Source: DASRHT01 sp035293765 (lineage in GTDB: Bacteria; Chloroflexota; Ktedonobacteria; Ktedonobacterales; Ktedonobacteraceae). Taken from it: a stretch of DNA of 64,000 nucleotides. Of this stretch, positions 51,189-64,000 are shown in pieces. The position numbers were made by a program, and so were the translations under genes. The stretch is taken from the NCBI GenBank assembly GCA_035293765.1, contig DATGMF010000058.1:62001-126000 (forward strand), written 5' to 3'. The notes under the pieces are model-generated. The model made no database searches. It saw only the letters and a list, made by a program, of their open reading frames with translations, and was not told the origin of the DNA. Every line of letters begins with the position of its first letter. The first letter of the stretch is position 1.

Positions 51189-51214
51189 GCGGCTGCGTAT
51201 ACTATACGAGCCGC
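51189..51214. terminator. Hairpin between convergent genes
   Basis: GCGGCT (51189-51194) pairs with AGCCGC (51209-51214), and CGTATA with TATACG inside; a long, nearly perfect stem beginning directly after the stop codon at 51188 and ending before the stop at 51222. Confidence 0.6.
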
Positions 51215-51221
51215 CCTTCTA

Positions 51222-53195
51222 TTAATCGTGCGAATTCAAATGCTGTACCAGCTCGTACTCTTTTTGCGCTTCTTGCAAGCGTCCAAACTGCTTGAGAACG
51301 TCGCCTTTGTTCTGATGAAAGGCGGCAGTACGCGGTTGCAGGTGGATGGCCTGATTGTAAGCGTCCAGAGCTTCCTCGTAACGGTGCAGGTCGGCCAGGA
51401 CGTTGCCCTTGCCGTTGTGCGCGGTGGCAAGGTTGGGATTGAGCATGAGAGCATCTTCGTATGAGGCCAGCGCCTCGTTGTAGCGTTTGAGGTCGTAGTA
51501 GACGCGTCCCTTGCCGTTATGGGGCGAGGCCAGTTGCGGATCAAGCTCAATGGCGCGCTCGAAAGGCTCCAGCGCCTCCTGGTAACGATGCAGGTGCCAG
51601 AGCGTCCAGCCCATCCGGTCGTACGCATAGGCAAAGTCGGGAGCGAGCGCGAGCACCTGCTCGTAAGCGGCAAGCGCCTCGGCGTAGTGCTTCAGATGGT
51701 AAAGCGCGTCGGCCTTGCCCTCATGCGCCTGGATATGATCTGGATCAATAATAATGGCCTGATTAAAGCTGAACAGCGCCTCCTCGAAATGGCCGAGGGC
51801 GTAGAGCGCCTTGCCTTTGCCCACATAGGGAGATGGATTGTTATGGTCAAGATGCGTGGCGCGCTCAAAGGAGACCGTAGCCTCTTTATAATGCTTGAGG
51901 TGCAGCAGCGCCCAGCCTCTGCCATCGTATGCCGCAACGCAGCCGTGGTCTAGATCGATAGCTTGCTTGTAGGCGGCAATAGCCTGATCGTACTCGCCCA
52001 GGTAGTAGAGCGTATTGCCCAGACCAACATAGGCATCAACCAGAGTCGGATTGAGCTGCGAAGCCTGTTCGTAGCAGGCGAACGCATCCTCGTACTGCTT
52101 GAGATCGTACAGGATATTGCCCTTGCCCATGTGCGCGGGTATATAGCCCGGGTCCAGTTGCAGCGCCTGCTCGTAAGCTTCTAACGCGTCCTCGGTGCGG
52201 CCCAGCGCATAGAGCGCGCTGCCCCGACCTTCATGTGCGTCAACAAACGAGGGAGAGAGCTGGATGGCACGCTCAAAGGCCACCAGCGCCTCCGAGTAGC
52301 GACTGCCGTTAAAGAGGCGATTGCCCTCTTTCAAGAGCTGCTCTTTCGTTTTGTGGACGGGGCCGGTCGGAATGGTGAGCAGGGCCGTGATAAAGGAGGC
52401 GGTGTCGGCATAGCGGTCGGCGCGATCTTTCGCCAGTGCCTTGAGAACGGCCTGCTCGATATGCTCAGGGATATCGGGATTGAGATCGGAGAGGGGACGC
52501 GGCGGCTCCTTCTGGTGCTTCAGGCCAATGGTCACGGCATGGGCGGCCACGAAGGGCGGCTCTCCGGTCAGCAACTCGTAGGCGATGCAGGCCAGCGCGT
52601 ACTGGTCGCTTCTGCGGCTGGCAACGCCCTCAAACTGCTCGGGTGCCATATATAACGGGGAGCCGATGACGTCAACGTACTTGGTTTTGGTGTTGTCCAG
52701 GAAAACGGCGATGCCGAAATCGGCGATCATCGCGTCGCCCTTCGCATTGAAAAGGATGTTCTCCGGCTTGAGATCGCGGTGGACGATGTTCTGCTCATGG
52801 ACAAATTGCAGCCCCTGCCCCACCTGCGCCAGGATGCGCAACGACTCATCCAGCGGCAAGAGCCCCGATGAGCTATGTTGCAGGCGGTCACGCAGCGAAC
52901 CATTAGACGCGAACTCGGCAATCAGATAAGGAAAGCCCTCATCGATCCCCACATCGTAGATTGGAAGGATGTGTGGATGCTTCAAGATTTCAAGGAACTG
53001 CGCCTCCTGTAAAAAACTCTCCCGCTCCTCCTGCGACCCTAGATAGGTGAGGTGCAGCAGCTTAATGGCAACAATACGATTAGTGAGGTAGAGATGCACG
53101 CCCTGATAGATGCGTCCAAAAGCGCCGCTATTCAGGGCTGCGGTAATGCGATAATTCCCAATCTGTTTCCCGATGTATTTGTCTTCAAGTTCCAT
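51222..53195 (-). CDS. Ser/Thr protein kinase with about eleven TPR repeats
   Basis: A 657-residue protein. The kinase domain covers about 12-270, with NSGAFGRIYQG, VAIKLL, catalytic HRDLKPEN and ADFGIAV. Eleven TPR repeats follow from about 290 to the end (units such as GNILYDLKQYEDAFACYEQA and GKALYALGHFEEALFSFNQA). There is no membrane helix, unlike the WD40 kinase at 13-15 kb. The repeats probably dock substrates or partners. ATG 53195 follows AAGGGG by about 8 bases; the ATG at 53213 lacks a site. Confidence 0.92.
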   Translation of the reverse strand: MELEDKYIGKQIGNYRITAALNSGAFGRIYQGVHLYLTNRIVAIKLLHLTYLGSQEERESFLQEAQFLEILKHPHILPIYDVGIDEGFPYLIAEFASNGSLRDRLQHSSSGLLPLDESLRILAQVGQGLQFVHEQNIVHRDLKPENILFNAKGDAMIADFGIAVFLDNTKTKYVDVIGSPLYMAPEQFEGVASRRSDQYALACIAYELLTGEPPFVAAHAVTIGLKHQKEPPRPLSDLNPDIPEHIEQAVLKALAKDRADRYADTASFITALLTIPTGPVHKTKEQLLKEGNRLFNGSRYSEALVAFERAIQLSPSFVDAHEGRGSALYALGRTEDALEAYEQALQLDPGYIPAHMGKGNILYDLKQYEDAFACYEQASQLNPTLVDAYVGLGNTLYYLGEYDQAIAAYKQAIDLDHGCVAAYDGRGWALLHLKHYKEATVSFERATHLDHNNPSPYVGKGKALYALGHFEEALFSFNQAIIIDPDHIQAHEGKADALYHLKHYAEALAAYEQVLALAPDFAYAYDRMGWTLWHLHRYQEALEPFERAIELDPQLASPHNGKGRVYYDLKRYNEALASYEDALMLNPNLATAHNGKGNVLADLHRYEEALDAYNQAIHLQPRTAAFHQNKGDVLKQFGRLQEAQKEYELVQHLNSHD

Positions 53196-53370
53196 AATCC
53201 ACCCCTTGAACATCTTTTTCCCTGCGCAATTCTAGCACGTACGTACGAACCATATTAACAGGCGCGAATATGAGCTGTCAATGTGCATAGTGTACAAAAT
53301 ACAATTACTGTTTGCATAAGTATAGACGTGGAGGAACAGCAAAGATAAAAAGGAGGAGCAATGATACAAA

Positions 53371-53473
53371 ATGACAGGGGCAGGGCTGGCCCTGCCCCTA
53401 CAGCATACACAATGCGCTGTAGGCATACACAATGCAAACAAGCATGCTGGGCAGGGGCGAGCCCTGCCCCTAC
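53371..53473. repeat. GC-rich palindromes after the aconitase gene
   Basis: AGGGGCAGGGC (53376-53386) and GCCCTGCCCCT (53389-53399) form a perfect 11-bp palindrome; a second related sequence (GGGCAGGGGC, GAGCCCTGCCCCTAC) runs up to the aconitase stop at 53474. The first is also followed by a duplicated GCATACACAATGC. Possibly a terminator, related to the REP-like family. Confidence 0.6.
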
Positions 53474-57730
<4,257 letters not shown>

Positions 57731-57913
57731 AATCCTATACACGTCCTTTTAACGGAATTCGTCCTGATTGAGGATGGCAACAGCACCAGAAGGGTGCGAG
57801 AGTCAATCCTTTTCTTCGCCGTAGTAACTGGCCCTATTATATAACAGAGTGCATTCGTCAAGGGGGAGAATTCAATGACCGGCAAGGGAAAGAAATGCGT
57901 GATTACCCTGAAC

Positions 57914-57943
57914 TTGACACTCGCAACGCCCACCTCCTACAAT
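57914..57943 (+). promoter_or_regulatory. Promoter of the carbonic anhydrase gene
   Basis: TTGACA (57914-57919) and TACAAT (57938-57943) are spaced by 18 bases, 47 bases before the ATG at 57990. Confidence 0.65.
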
Positions 57944-57989
57944 GAAGCTGTCAATATTGATCTACTTAGTCAAGAATTAGGAGGAGTCT

Positions 57990-58487
57990 ATGACGTCAAC
58001 GGTTCAGGAGTTCCTAAAGGCGAACGAGCGGTATGCAGCCAGCTTCCAGAAGGGGAATTTGCCGATGCCGCCTGCCCGCAAGGCTGTGATTCTGACCTGC
58101 ATGGATGCCCGACTGGACCCGGCCCGCTTTCTTGGTTTAGAGGAAGGCGACGCTCATGTTATCCGCAACGCGGGCGGGCGCGCCACCGAGGATGCGATCC
58201 GCTCCCTGGTTATTTCTGAGCAACTGCTTGGCACCACCGAGGTCGTGGTGATTCACCATGTTGACTGTGGCATGCTTACTTTCAGCAACGAGGATCTGCG
58301 CGGCAAGCTCAAGCAGGATTTCGGGACCAGCGCCGATCACATCGATTTCCTGCCCTTCAAGGACCTGGCCCAATCCGTACGCGACGACATCGCCACTATC
58401 AAAGCTTCTCCCTTCATTCCCGACAGCGTCACCGTCAGCGGCTATATTTACGATGTGAAAAGCGGCAAGCTTCTCCCTGTTACGTAG
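57990..58487 (+). CDS. Beta-carbonic anhydrase-like protein
   Basis: A 165-residue protein with the zinc ligands of the beta class: C37-x-D39-x-R41 (TCMDARLDP) and H90-x2-C93 (HHVDCGML). It would interconvert CO2 and bicarbonate. This is the short form (about 165-190 residues) seen in many actinobacteria and bacilli. AGGAGG lies about 7 bases before the ATG. A GC-rich hairpin starts 4 bases after the stop. Confidence 0.92.
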   Translation: MTSTVQEFLKANERYAASFQKGNLPMPPARKAVILTCMDARLDPARFLGLEEGDAHVIRNAGGRATEDAIRSLVISEQLLGTTEVVVIHHVDCGMLTFSNEDLRGKLKQDFGTSADHIDFLPFKDLAQSVRDDIATIKASPFIPDSVTVSGYIYDVKSGKLLPVT

Positions 58488-58631
58488 GTAGGGGCGGGGC
58501 TTGCCCCCGCCCTGAACATCCTCGCCCTGAACATCCTCGCCCCGCCCTGAACACCTTTGCCCCCACGCCATCACCCATGTGCCCCCACCCTGAACGCCCT
58601 GCCCAGAGCAACCGCAAGGGATTGCCCCTAC
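58488..58631. repeat. GC-rich hairpin, tandem repeat and REP-like unit
   Basis: GGGCGGGG (58492-58499) pairs with CCCCGCCC (58505-58512), probably a terminator for the carbonic anhydrase gene. Then CCCTGAACATCCTCG is repeated twice in tandem (58511-58540). A REP-like unit (GAGCAACCGCAAGGG, then ATTGCCCCTACC) at 58606-58631 abuts the stop of the next gene. Confidence 0.65.
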
Positions 58632-59699
58632 CTATCGGAGAGAGATTACCCCCTTCGCCGCCTCAACCACCTGCTCCACGCTTACGCCTTGCAGGCAGGG
58701 GTTGCCGATGGGACAGACGGCGTAGCCGCAGGGGCGACAGGGAACTTCGTGTATTACGGCACGGAATGGACCGGTATGCAGCGGACCGTTGAGAATGGGG
58801 CTGCTGGCACCGAAGATGGTCACGGTGGGCGTGCCAAGCGCGTACGCTATGTGTGCGGGACCGCTATCGTTGGTGAGCAAGACCGCGAGACGAGCAAGCA
58901 CACCGCCAAGCGTCAGCAGCGATGTCTGGCCCATCAGATTACAGCAGGGGCCATCTATTTGCCGAGCTATCACCTCGCCCAGTTCGCGCTCCTGCCCTTC
59001 ACCCACCAGGATCACCGTTCCCCCGTATTGCTGCAAAAGCGTGGAGCAGGTAGCCGCGAAGCGATCAGGGGACCATCTTCTGGCCTCATCCCTTGCCGAC
59101 GGATGCAGCCCTATGAGCGGAGGCGCCGCATCCTTTAGCAAGCGTTCTGCCTGCTGGAGATCCTCAGCGTGCAAGGGGAACAGGATATCTTCACCCTGGT
59201 CCGGTACGCCCAGGAAACTGGTCAGGGCGAGGACGCAGCGAACCTCGTGCAGATGCTCAGGGTAGGGCAAGGCCGCGTCCAGCAATCCGGCTCCCTCGCC
59301 CGGACGCACAAAGCCGGCGGTCGTGCGCGCACCGAGCAAGAGCATAAACGGGTTCGAGTTGACGCCGGTTCCCTGCATCTGGATGGCAAGATCAAACTGC
59401 TCGCCCTGCATCTCACACAAGAAATGTGTCGCGCGACGAGCGTCAAAGAGCTGTTCGGCGATCCCTGGGTAGCCTGGGAACTCGACGACATGATCCACAT
59501 AGGGCAGGCGTTGCGCGATCTCCCGCAGCATCGGCAGCGTGATCAGCGTGATCGCAGCATCGGGCAGCGCCAGGCGTAACGCTCGCAAGGCCGGTGTGGC
59601 GCAGAGGAAATCGCCGATGCGTGAGGCGCGCAACAGGGCTATTTTACGCGGGCTCTCCTCCAGGCGCGTCAGCAGTCCAGGGGTAAAGGGATCGTTCAT
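58632..59699 (-). CDS. Glycosyltransferase family 9
   Basis: A 355-residue GT9 enzyme: RKIALLRASRIGDFLCATPALRAL at the N-terminus, PLIGLHPSARDEARRWSPDRFA, and the nucleotide-sugar motif LTNDSGPAHIAYALGTPTVT at about 273-292. It is related to the two GT9 proteins at 9.7-13 kb but not close. Its start overlaps the stop of the upstream GT2 gene by 4 bases (59696-59699). Last gene of the glycan cluster on this strand. Confidence 0.88.
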   Translation of the reverse strand: MNDPFTPGLLTRLEESPRKIALLRASRIGDFLCATPALRALRLALPDAAITLITLPMLREIAQRLPYVDHVVEFPGYPGIAEQLFDARRATHFLCEMQGEQFDLAIQMQGTGVNSNPFMLLLGARTTAGFVRPGEGAGLLDAALPYPEHLHEVRCVLALTSFLGVPDQGEDILFPLHAEDLQQAERLLKDAAPPLIGLHPSARDEARRWSPDRFAATCSTLLQQYGGTVILVGEGQERELGEVIARQIDGPCCNLMGQTSLLTLGGVLARLAVLLTNDSGPAHIAYALGTPTVTIFGASSPILNGPLHTGPFRAVIHEVPCRPCGYAVCPIGNPCLQGVSVEQVVEAAKGVISLR

Positions 59700-60562
59700 A
59701 GCACCTCGACATTCGTGATAGCGGATTGAGGGGCATAGCGTTCAACCATCTCGTCCAGCAGGTCGAGCGCGTGCCCGTCCACCGTGCCGGCCTCGTTCAG
59801 CACGGTTGTCGGAGCCTGAGAATAGTAGGTGCCGGATGGGACGATGGCGCAGCCACCCCAGCGCCGCAACAGCAGGTTCTGCACCAGCACCTCTTCGCCC
59901 GAATGATAGCGTGGCAGGCGCGACCAGAAGGAGAAGCCGCCCACGGCCAGTAGTTTGGCGCGATCATAGAGGATGCACGAAGCAATCCAGGCGACCTTAT
60001 AGCGCCGCGTCTCATCGGGCGGTAGCGCCTGGGCGACGTGATAGAGATTGGCGGCACGGTGCAACTGCCAGCGTTCCCATTGTGGCGTGCCAGGCGTAAC
60101 GACTTCAGGTCGTACCGGTCCATCCCAATATTCGATCTGCTGCTGCTGCGGTCGCACATCGTCACAATGCGATAGGCCAGCCGGAAACGCGCCCACAAAG
60201 CCGCATCGCTCGTCACGCAACGTCGCCAGCAGCCGTTCCGCCACCCACGGCTCCATCAACACATCGTCATCGAGATACAGCACCGCCTCAGCAGTCGCGC
60301 GTTTGAGCAGAAAATCGCGTTGCTCGGCGATGCCATAGACGGGACCACGATCATGCCATTCAACCGAGCCGCCGCGCGCCTCAATCACCCTTCGTAACGT
60401 CTGAATCTCCTGCTCATCTTTGACCGCAGGCTCGCTCTGGTCGGCCACTATCACCCGCACGTCCCGTAGCGTCTGCGTAGCCACCCCTGAAAGCGTCATC
60501 ATCAACGAACCGAGCCGATTGCACGTCGGCAGCAGGATATCAACAGCGGCTCTCCTGCCCAT
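59696..60562 (-). CDS. Glycosyltransferase family 2
   Basis: A 288-residue GT-A enzyme: DILLPTCNRLGSLMMTLSGV at the N-terminus, VIVADQSEPA, and the metal-binding D-x-D in VLYLDDDVLMEPW (about 94-106). It has no membrane helix. It transfers an unknown sugar from a nucleotide sugar, probably in the glycan cluster; coupling to the GT9 gene is by a 4-base overlap. A non-coding stretch with palindromes separates it from the radical SAM gene upstream. Confidence 0.87.
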   Translation of the reverse strand: MGRRAAVDILLPTCNRLGSLMMTLSGVATQTLRDVRVIVADQSEPAVKDEQEIQTLRRVIEARGGSVEWHDRGPVYGIAEQRDFLLKRATAEAVLYLDDDVLMEPWVAERLLATLRDERCGFVGAFPAGLSHCDDVRPQQQQIEYWDGPVRPEVVTPGTPQWERWQLHRAANLYHVAQALPPDETRRYKVAWIASCILYDRAKLLAVGGFSFWSRLPRYHSGEEVLVQNLLLRRWGGCAIVPSGTYYSQAPTTVLNEAGTVDGHALDLLDEMVERYAPQSAITNVEVL

Positions 60563-60636
60563 ATAGTAAACCCCTCCTGATACTCTTTTCCCTAAATGAT
60601 GATCGTCCTCAATGTCGTACCGACCCGATTGACCCA

Positions 60637-60788
60637 GCAGGGCAAGCGCAAGGCATTGCCCCTACCCATCTTCGCCGACACCCCTACAGGATTGGCACGA
60701 TGCTGGGCCATCCCTGGAGCTTGCCCTGCTACGTCCTGGCCCAACCGACAAATGGATGGGTAGGGGCAATCCCTCGCGGTTGCCCTGC
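60637..60788. repeat. 152-bp inverted repeat built from REP-like units
   Basis: ATTGCCCCTACCCATC (60655-60670) is the perfect reverse complement of GATGGGTAGGGGCAAT (60755-60770). The outer units GCAGGGCAAGCG (60637 on) and GGTTGCCCTGC (ending 60788) also pair, with a few mismatches. This fills most of the 290-base gap between the radical SAM and GT2 genes. Confidence 0.7.
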
Positions 60789-60854
60789 TGTCCCTACCCA
60801 TTCGTTCCCCCCAACCACCCTCACCCCTACGGCGATGACGGCGGTGTGAGGTAT

Positions 60855-61853
60855 TCAAAACGTTCCTGAATAGATTGAGCATGAGCGGCAGACCTCCGGC
60901 GGCTCGTCGGATGAGAGCTGGTCGCGAAACGATTGATAGGCGGGGCTATTCCAGAGCTGCTCGGCCCCGCGTCCGTTGATTGTGCCGAAGTTGATGCGGT
61001 CCGGCGTGGAGACCATGCAGCAGGGCATGGCGTAGCCCTGATAGCTGAAGTAGGCTCCGCGCCAGGGCCAGTCGCACCGCTGCGGGCCTAGCGTGCCAGG
61101 CGGATGCAGACGCATGCGCGTATGCGGCAGGCGCAACTCTATACCTAACGAACGCGCCACCGCCCGCGCTTCGGCAAAATAGTGCTCCACGCGCGCGGGA
61201 TCTTCCTCAAGCAGCGTCTCCTGCTGCACAAAATCGCGCATCGGGAGGTAGCGTTCGGGCAGGCTGGACTCGCCAAAGTCGTGACAGAGATGCTGCACAA
61301 AGATGCTCTCCATCGACCAGCGATGAGCCAGCCGCACCAGCTCCGGCAACTCCTGCAAGTTCTGGCGCATAATCACCATCACCAGGCGCAAATGCGGCAA
61401 TGCGCTCCCATGAAGCTGGCGCGCGGCTAGCAAACGCTCAAGATTATGCACCACGCGCTCAAAGTGGGCATGCACGCGAATGCGCTCGTACGTCTCGGCG
61501 GTTGCCGCGTCAATCGAGACGTGGACGCAATCCAGCCCGCTCGTCACGCAACAGTCCGCCCTTTTATCGTTTAATAGCGTCAGATTCGAGTTGGTCGAAA
61601 CCCTGACGCCTCGCTCCACGGCGTACGTCACCATATCGAAGAAGCGTGGATGCATCATTGGTTCGCCCAGACCTTGCAGGTGAAGCTCCTGTAAGCTGGC
61701 GAATTGATCAATAATGCGGGTATAGGTTTCGAACTCCATAAATGCTGGCGGGCCATAGGGAGGACCGTCCTGGCGAAACTGGATGGAACACATCTGACAA
61801 CGCAGATTACATTGTCCAACAGGTTCAATCTGGATATAGCCTGGCAACTTCAT
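60855..61853 (-). CDS. Radical SAM/SPASM-type protein
   Basis: A 332-residue radical SAM enzyme with CNLRCQMC (C-x3-C-x2-C) at about 14-21, and a C-terminal Cys-rich SPASM-like part (QRCDWPWRGAYFSYQGYAMP, CCMVSTPDRINFG, EVCRSCSIYSG). Relatives modify peptides or act on sugars and lipids in envelope biosynthesis. The best ribosome-binding site (GAGGAGG) suits either GTG 61856 or ATG 61853. It lies between two GT2 genes, so a role in glycan or peptide decoration is likely. Confidence 0.85.
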   Translation of the reverse strand: MKLPGYIQIEPVGQCNLRCQMCSIQFRQDGPPYGPPAFMEFETYTRIIDQFASLQELHLQGLGEPMMHPRFFDMVTYAVERGVRVSTNSNLTLLNDKRADCCVTSGLDCVHVSIDAATAETYERIRVHAHFERVVHNLERLLAARQLHGSALPHLRLVMVIMRQNLQELPELVRLAHRWSMESIFVQHLCHDFGESSLPERYLPMRDFVQQETLLEEDPARVEHYFAEARAVARSLGIELRLPHTRMRLHPPGTLGPQRCDWPWRGAYFSYQGYAMPCCMVSTPDRINFGTINGRGAEQLWNSPAYQSFRDQLSSDEPPEVCRSCSIYSGTF

Positions 61854-61883
61854 CACAGCGTTTGCCTCCTCTCGTCCATACAA

Positions 61884-62870
61884 TCATAGAAACAGCACGC
61901 GAAAGCGGATCACGCCGCGCAGCCGCCAGAACACTGCCAGCGGCGGGATCAGCATCGACGTGAGCAGCATCTTCGCCACATGAGCTGGCGCGCGGCTCGT
62001 CCGGCTCAGACGTTGCGCGCAGAAGCGGGCCGTCATCCATCCCCACAGGCCCAGGCCGCAGAACGCAAAGAAGCGCGAACCCAACAAGGTCGCCGTCAGC
62101 ATCAAGAGCAGCGCGCCCACGATGCCATAGTAGTGCCAGGGCGGGCTAGGCTGAATTTTCTGCCAGTAGAGTCTGGGGTGCTTCTTGAACAGCAGCGCAT
62201 TGAACATACTTTTGCGCTGCTGGCTCAGGCTAATGCCCCAGCGAGCCGGGCGAACGGGATGAACCACTACGGCTTCAGGGGCGCAGGTATATGACACATT
62301 ATTTTCCAGCAGAGTAAAGAAGAGATCGCTATCCTCGCGCCAGGGGGCCGTAAAGCGTTCATCGAAGCCGCCCGCCAGCGCCAGAGCCTCGCGTCGGTAG
62401 AAGCAGTTCGCGGTCACGAACTCGCTGTTCGCCAGGTGGGAAGCGTTGTACTCGTAATCGGTGGGATTATCGGCCAGTGGGATCACGATGCGACCGGAAA
62501 CCGCCATAATATCGCCGCTAAAGGCAGCCACGCCAGCTTTCAGCCATGCTGGCGTGGGAATGCAATCGTCATCGGTAAAAGCGATGATCTCTCCTCGCGC
62601 CGCCCGCCAGCCAAGATTGCGCGCAGTAGCGGGTCCGTGAGGCGTGCCAACACCACATACGGGAAGATAACGCACGCAATGACCGCAATGGGCCACTCGT
62701 TTAGCCCAGCCCTTGACCTGCTGCCTGGTTTCAGCGCAGGCAGCGTCATCAACGATCACAATTTCGTACGCCGCCGGATCAAACGACTGGGCCACCAGGG
62801 CGGCAATGCAGCGGTCGAGCAGGTCTCGCCTTTTGAAGGTCGGTACCACCACAGAAACAAGCATACTCAT
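61884..62870 (-). CDS. Glycosyltransferase family 2 with C-terminal membrane helices
   Basis: About 328 residues. The GT-A part shows VSVVVPTFKRRDLLDRCIAA, IVIVDDAACAETR, FTDDDCIPTPAW (D-x-D) and WREDSDLFFTLLE. Two hydrophobic segments follow (about 245-275 and 295-325), so it is membrane-attached. Its ATG at 62870 shares its A with the upstream carbamoyltransferase stop (TGATG), implying coupling. It probably uses a lipid-linked or surface acceptor. Confidence 0.87.
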   Translation of the reverse strand: MSMLVSVVVPTFKRRDLLDRCIAALVAQSFDPAAYEIVIVDDAACAETRQQVKGWAKRVAHCGHCVRYLPVCGVGTPHGPATARNLGWRAARGEIIAFTDDDCIPTPAWLKAGVAAFSGDIMAVSGRIVIPLADNPTDYEYNASHLANSEFVTANCFYRREALALAGGFDERFTAPWREDSDLFFTLLENNVSYTCAPEAVVVHPVRPARWGISLSQQRKSMFNALLFKKHPRLYWQKIQPSPPWHYYGIVGALLLMLTATLLGSRFFAFCGLGLWGWMTARFCAQRLSRTSRAPAHVAKMLLTSMLIPPLAVFWRLRGVIRFRVLFL

Positions 62871-64000
62871 CACTCACCCTGCGCTTTTTCTAACAGAAAC
62901 GAGCCAATCACCAGCGCATCCAGCGGCGAGGTCCAGAAGCATTCAATAGCGTCGCGCGGCGTACACACTATCGGCTCGCCACGCGTATTGAACGAGGTAT
63001 TGACCAGCACCGGCACGCCCGTGCGCTGCTGAAACGCTTTGAGCAGGTCATAGTACAGGGGATGCTGCTCGCGGTTGATCGTCTGAATGCGCGCTGTGCC
63101 GTCAACGTGGCGCACCGCCGGAATCTGCTCGGCCTTATCGGGCAGCACATCATAGACAAAGAGCATAAACGGCGATTGCTCCCTATGAGCGAACCAGTTT
63201 GCCGCCTCCTCTTCCAGTACCACCGGAGCCACCGGACGAAAATCCTCGCGGTCCTTGATCTCATTCAGCTTGCTCTGCATCGATGCGTGGAGCGGCGAGG
63301 CCAGGATTGAGCGCGCGCCCAGGGCACGAGGACCAAACTCCATGCGATGCTGGAACCAGCCAATCACCTTATCCTCTGCCAGCAGGTCCGCCGCCGTTTG
63401 TGCAATATCAGTCAGGCGGCGATAGGGCAGCTTCGACCAGCGCAGGAATTGTTCGATCTCGTCGTCGCTGTAGCCAGGTCCCAGAAAAGCGTGCTCCATG
63501 CGATACGAGCGCATGCGGCTCTCACGTTCCAGCGCGTCGGTCCAGAGAGCAGCGCCCAGCGCCGTGCCTGCATCGCCGGCTGCGGGCTGCACCCAGATGC
63601 GCTTAAACGGGCCGCGATCCCGCAGGCGCGCATTCATCACGCAGTTCAGCGCCACGCCGCCCGCGAGGCACAGCTCATCCAGTCCCGACGCAGCATACAG
63701 CCAGGAGGCCAGCGCCAGCACCACCTCTTCCAGCACAACTTGCAGCGAGTGAGCAATATCGTAGTGGCGCGGCTCCAACGGTCCGCCCTTGAAACGGCAA
63801 GGGCCAAAGCGTTCTTCCAGACACGGAGGTTGAATGGTATATTGCCCGTTCTCTCCCAATTGAATGATTTGCCGAAACTCTTTTACATAGCTCGGTTGAC
63901 CAAAGGAGGCCAGGGCCATGACCTTATATTCGTCGGAGGAATGCAGGAAGCCCAGATATTCCGTCACCTGCTCGTAAAGGATGCCAAGAGAGTGCGGCAT
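62870..64000 (-). CDS. Carbamoyltransferase (NodU/CmcH/TobZ family), N-terminus outside window
   Basis: At least 376 residues to the window edge; whole proteins are about 550-600, so the start is outside. Visible: YKVMALASFGQP and LCLAGGVALNCVMNARL from the kinase-like domain, then the C-terminal YrdC-like domain with DREDFRPVAPVVL and TGVPVLVNTSFNTRGEPIV. These enzymes carbamoylate hydroxyls of sugars or antibiotics with carbamoyl phosphate and ATP. Together with the GT2 and radical SAM genes it suggests a decorated glycan or a natural product. Confidence 0.88.
   Translation of the reverse strand: MPHSLGILYEQVTEYLGFLHSSDEYKVMALASFGQPSYVKEFRQIIQLGENGQYTIQPPCLEERFGPCRFKGGPLEPRHYDIAHSLQVVLEEVVLALASWLYAASGLDELCLAGGVALNCVMNARLRDRGPFKRIWVQPAAGDAGTALGAALWTDALERESRMRSYRMEHAFLGPGYSDDEIEQFLRWSKLPYRRLTDIAQTAADLLAEDKVIGWFQHRMEFGPRALGARSILASPLHASMQSKLNEIKDREDFRPVAPVVLEEEAANWFAHREQSPFMLFVYDVLPDKAEQIPAVRHVDGTARIQTINREQHPLYYDLLKAFQQRTGVPVLVNTSFNTRGEPIVCTPRDAIECFWTSPLDALVIGSFLLEKAQGE

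Noticed and set aside
58511..58540. Tandem 15-base repeat as CRISPR or origin iterons
   Set aside because: Only two full copies and GC-rich; no DnaA boxes or cas genes near.

Overview
The window looks like chromosomal DNA of a spore-forming, soil-type Chloroflexota bacterium of the class Ktedonobacteria. This is inferred, not proven. The signs are long, moderately GC-rich operons, Ser/Thr kinases fused to WD40 or TPR repeats, STAND-type ATPases, many regulators, IS605-superfamily elements and an intein. No rRNA, tRNA or CRISPR array was seen. About 50 genuine genes are present, and most long antisense reading frames are shadows.

Layout. 1-6.1 kb: the tail of an M19-type dipeptidase, then a minus-strand operon of an ABC ATPase, a MacB/FtsX-like permease, a sensor kinase and a NarL-type regulator. 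6.2-9.5 kb: a DUF4258/YgiT toxin-antitoxin-like pair, a phosphoesterase, a small membrane protein and an MFS carrier. 9.7-13 kb: a GT9-GNAT-GT9 operon. 13-15 kb: a kinase with a WD40 propeller. 15.3-18.1 kb: a DinB-family gene split by a TnpB element that also carries an HTH gene, a 102-residue ORF and a stretch of predicted hairpins. 18.1-19.7 kb: a radical SAM gene and a small partner. 19.76-21.43 kb: an apparently complete IscB element with its upstream omega-RNA (HEARO) scaffold. 21.5-31 kb: nucleoside phosphorylase, a Rieske membrane protein divergent from a Cys-rich HTH regulator, an EPSP-synthase homologue, an FAD oxidase and a second large permease. 31-39 kb: DUF1963 protein, an HNH-like lipoprotein, a PAS/GAF histidine kinase, a Dam methylase remnant, and an operon of acyl-CoA synthetase, ComB-like phosphatase and two small proteins. 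39-42 kb: a STAND-TPR ATPase with a small partner. 42-48.7 kb: S15/CocE hydrolase, DinB protein, P450-TetR pair, FHA protein and a nucleotidyltransferase. 48.8-53.2 kb: a secreted protein, a membrane protein and a kinase with about 11 TPRs. 53.5-57.7 kb: aconitase interrupted by a 517-residue intein. 58-64 kb: carbonic anhydrase, then a minus-strand glycan/carbamoylation cluster (carbamoyltransferase, GT2, radical SAM/SPASM, GT2, GT9).

Most notable. (1) The aconitase intein sits exactly between the two neighbouring Fe-S ligand cysteines, and its +1 residue is one of those ligands, so cluster formation depends on splicing. (2) Two relatives of RNA-guided nucleases, IscB and a TnpB lacking the usual zinc-finger cysteines, lie 2 kb apart. 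The DNA upstream in the TnpB element holds hairpins that share exact stem sequences with the IscB omega-RNA. (3) A family of REP-like palindromes, built on GGGCAA and TTGCCCCTAC arms, recurs at least seven times between genes and sometimes pairs into larger MITE-like inverted repeats.
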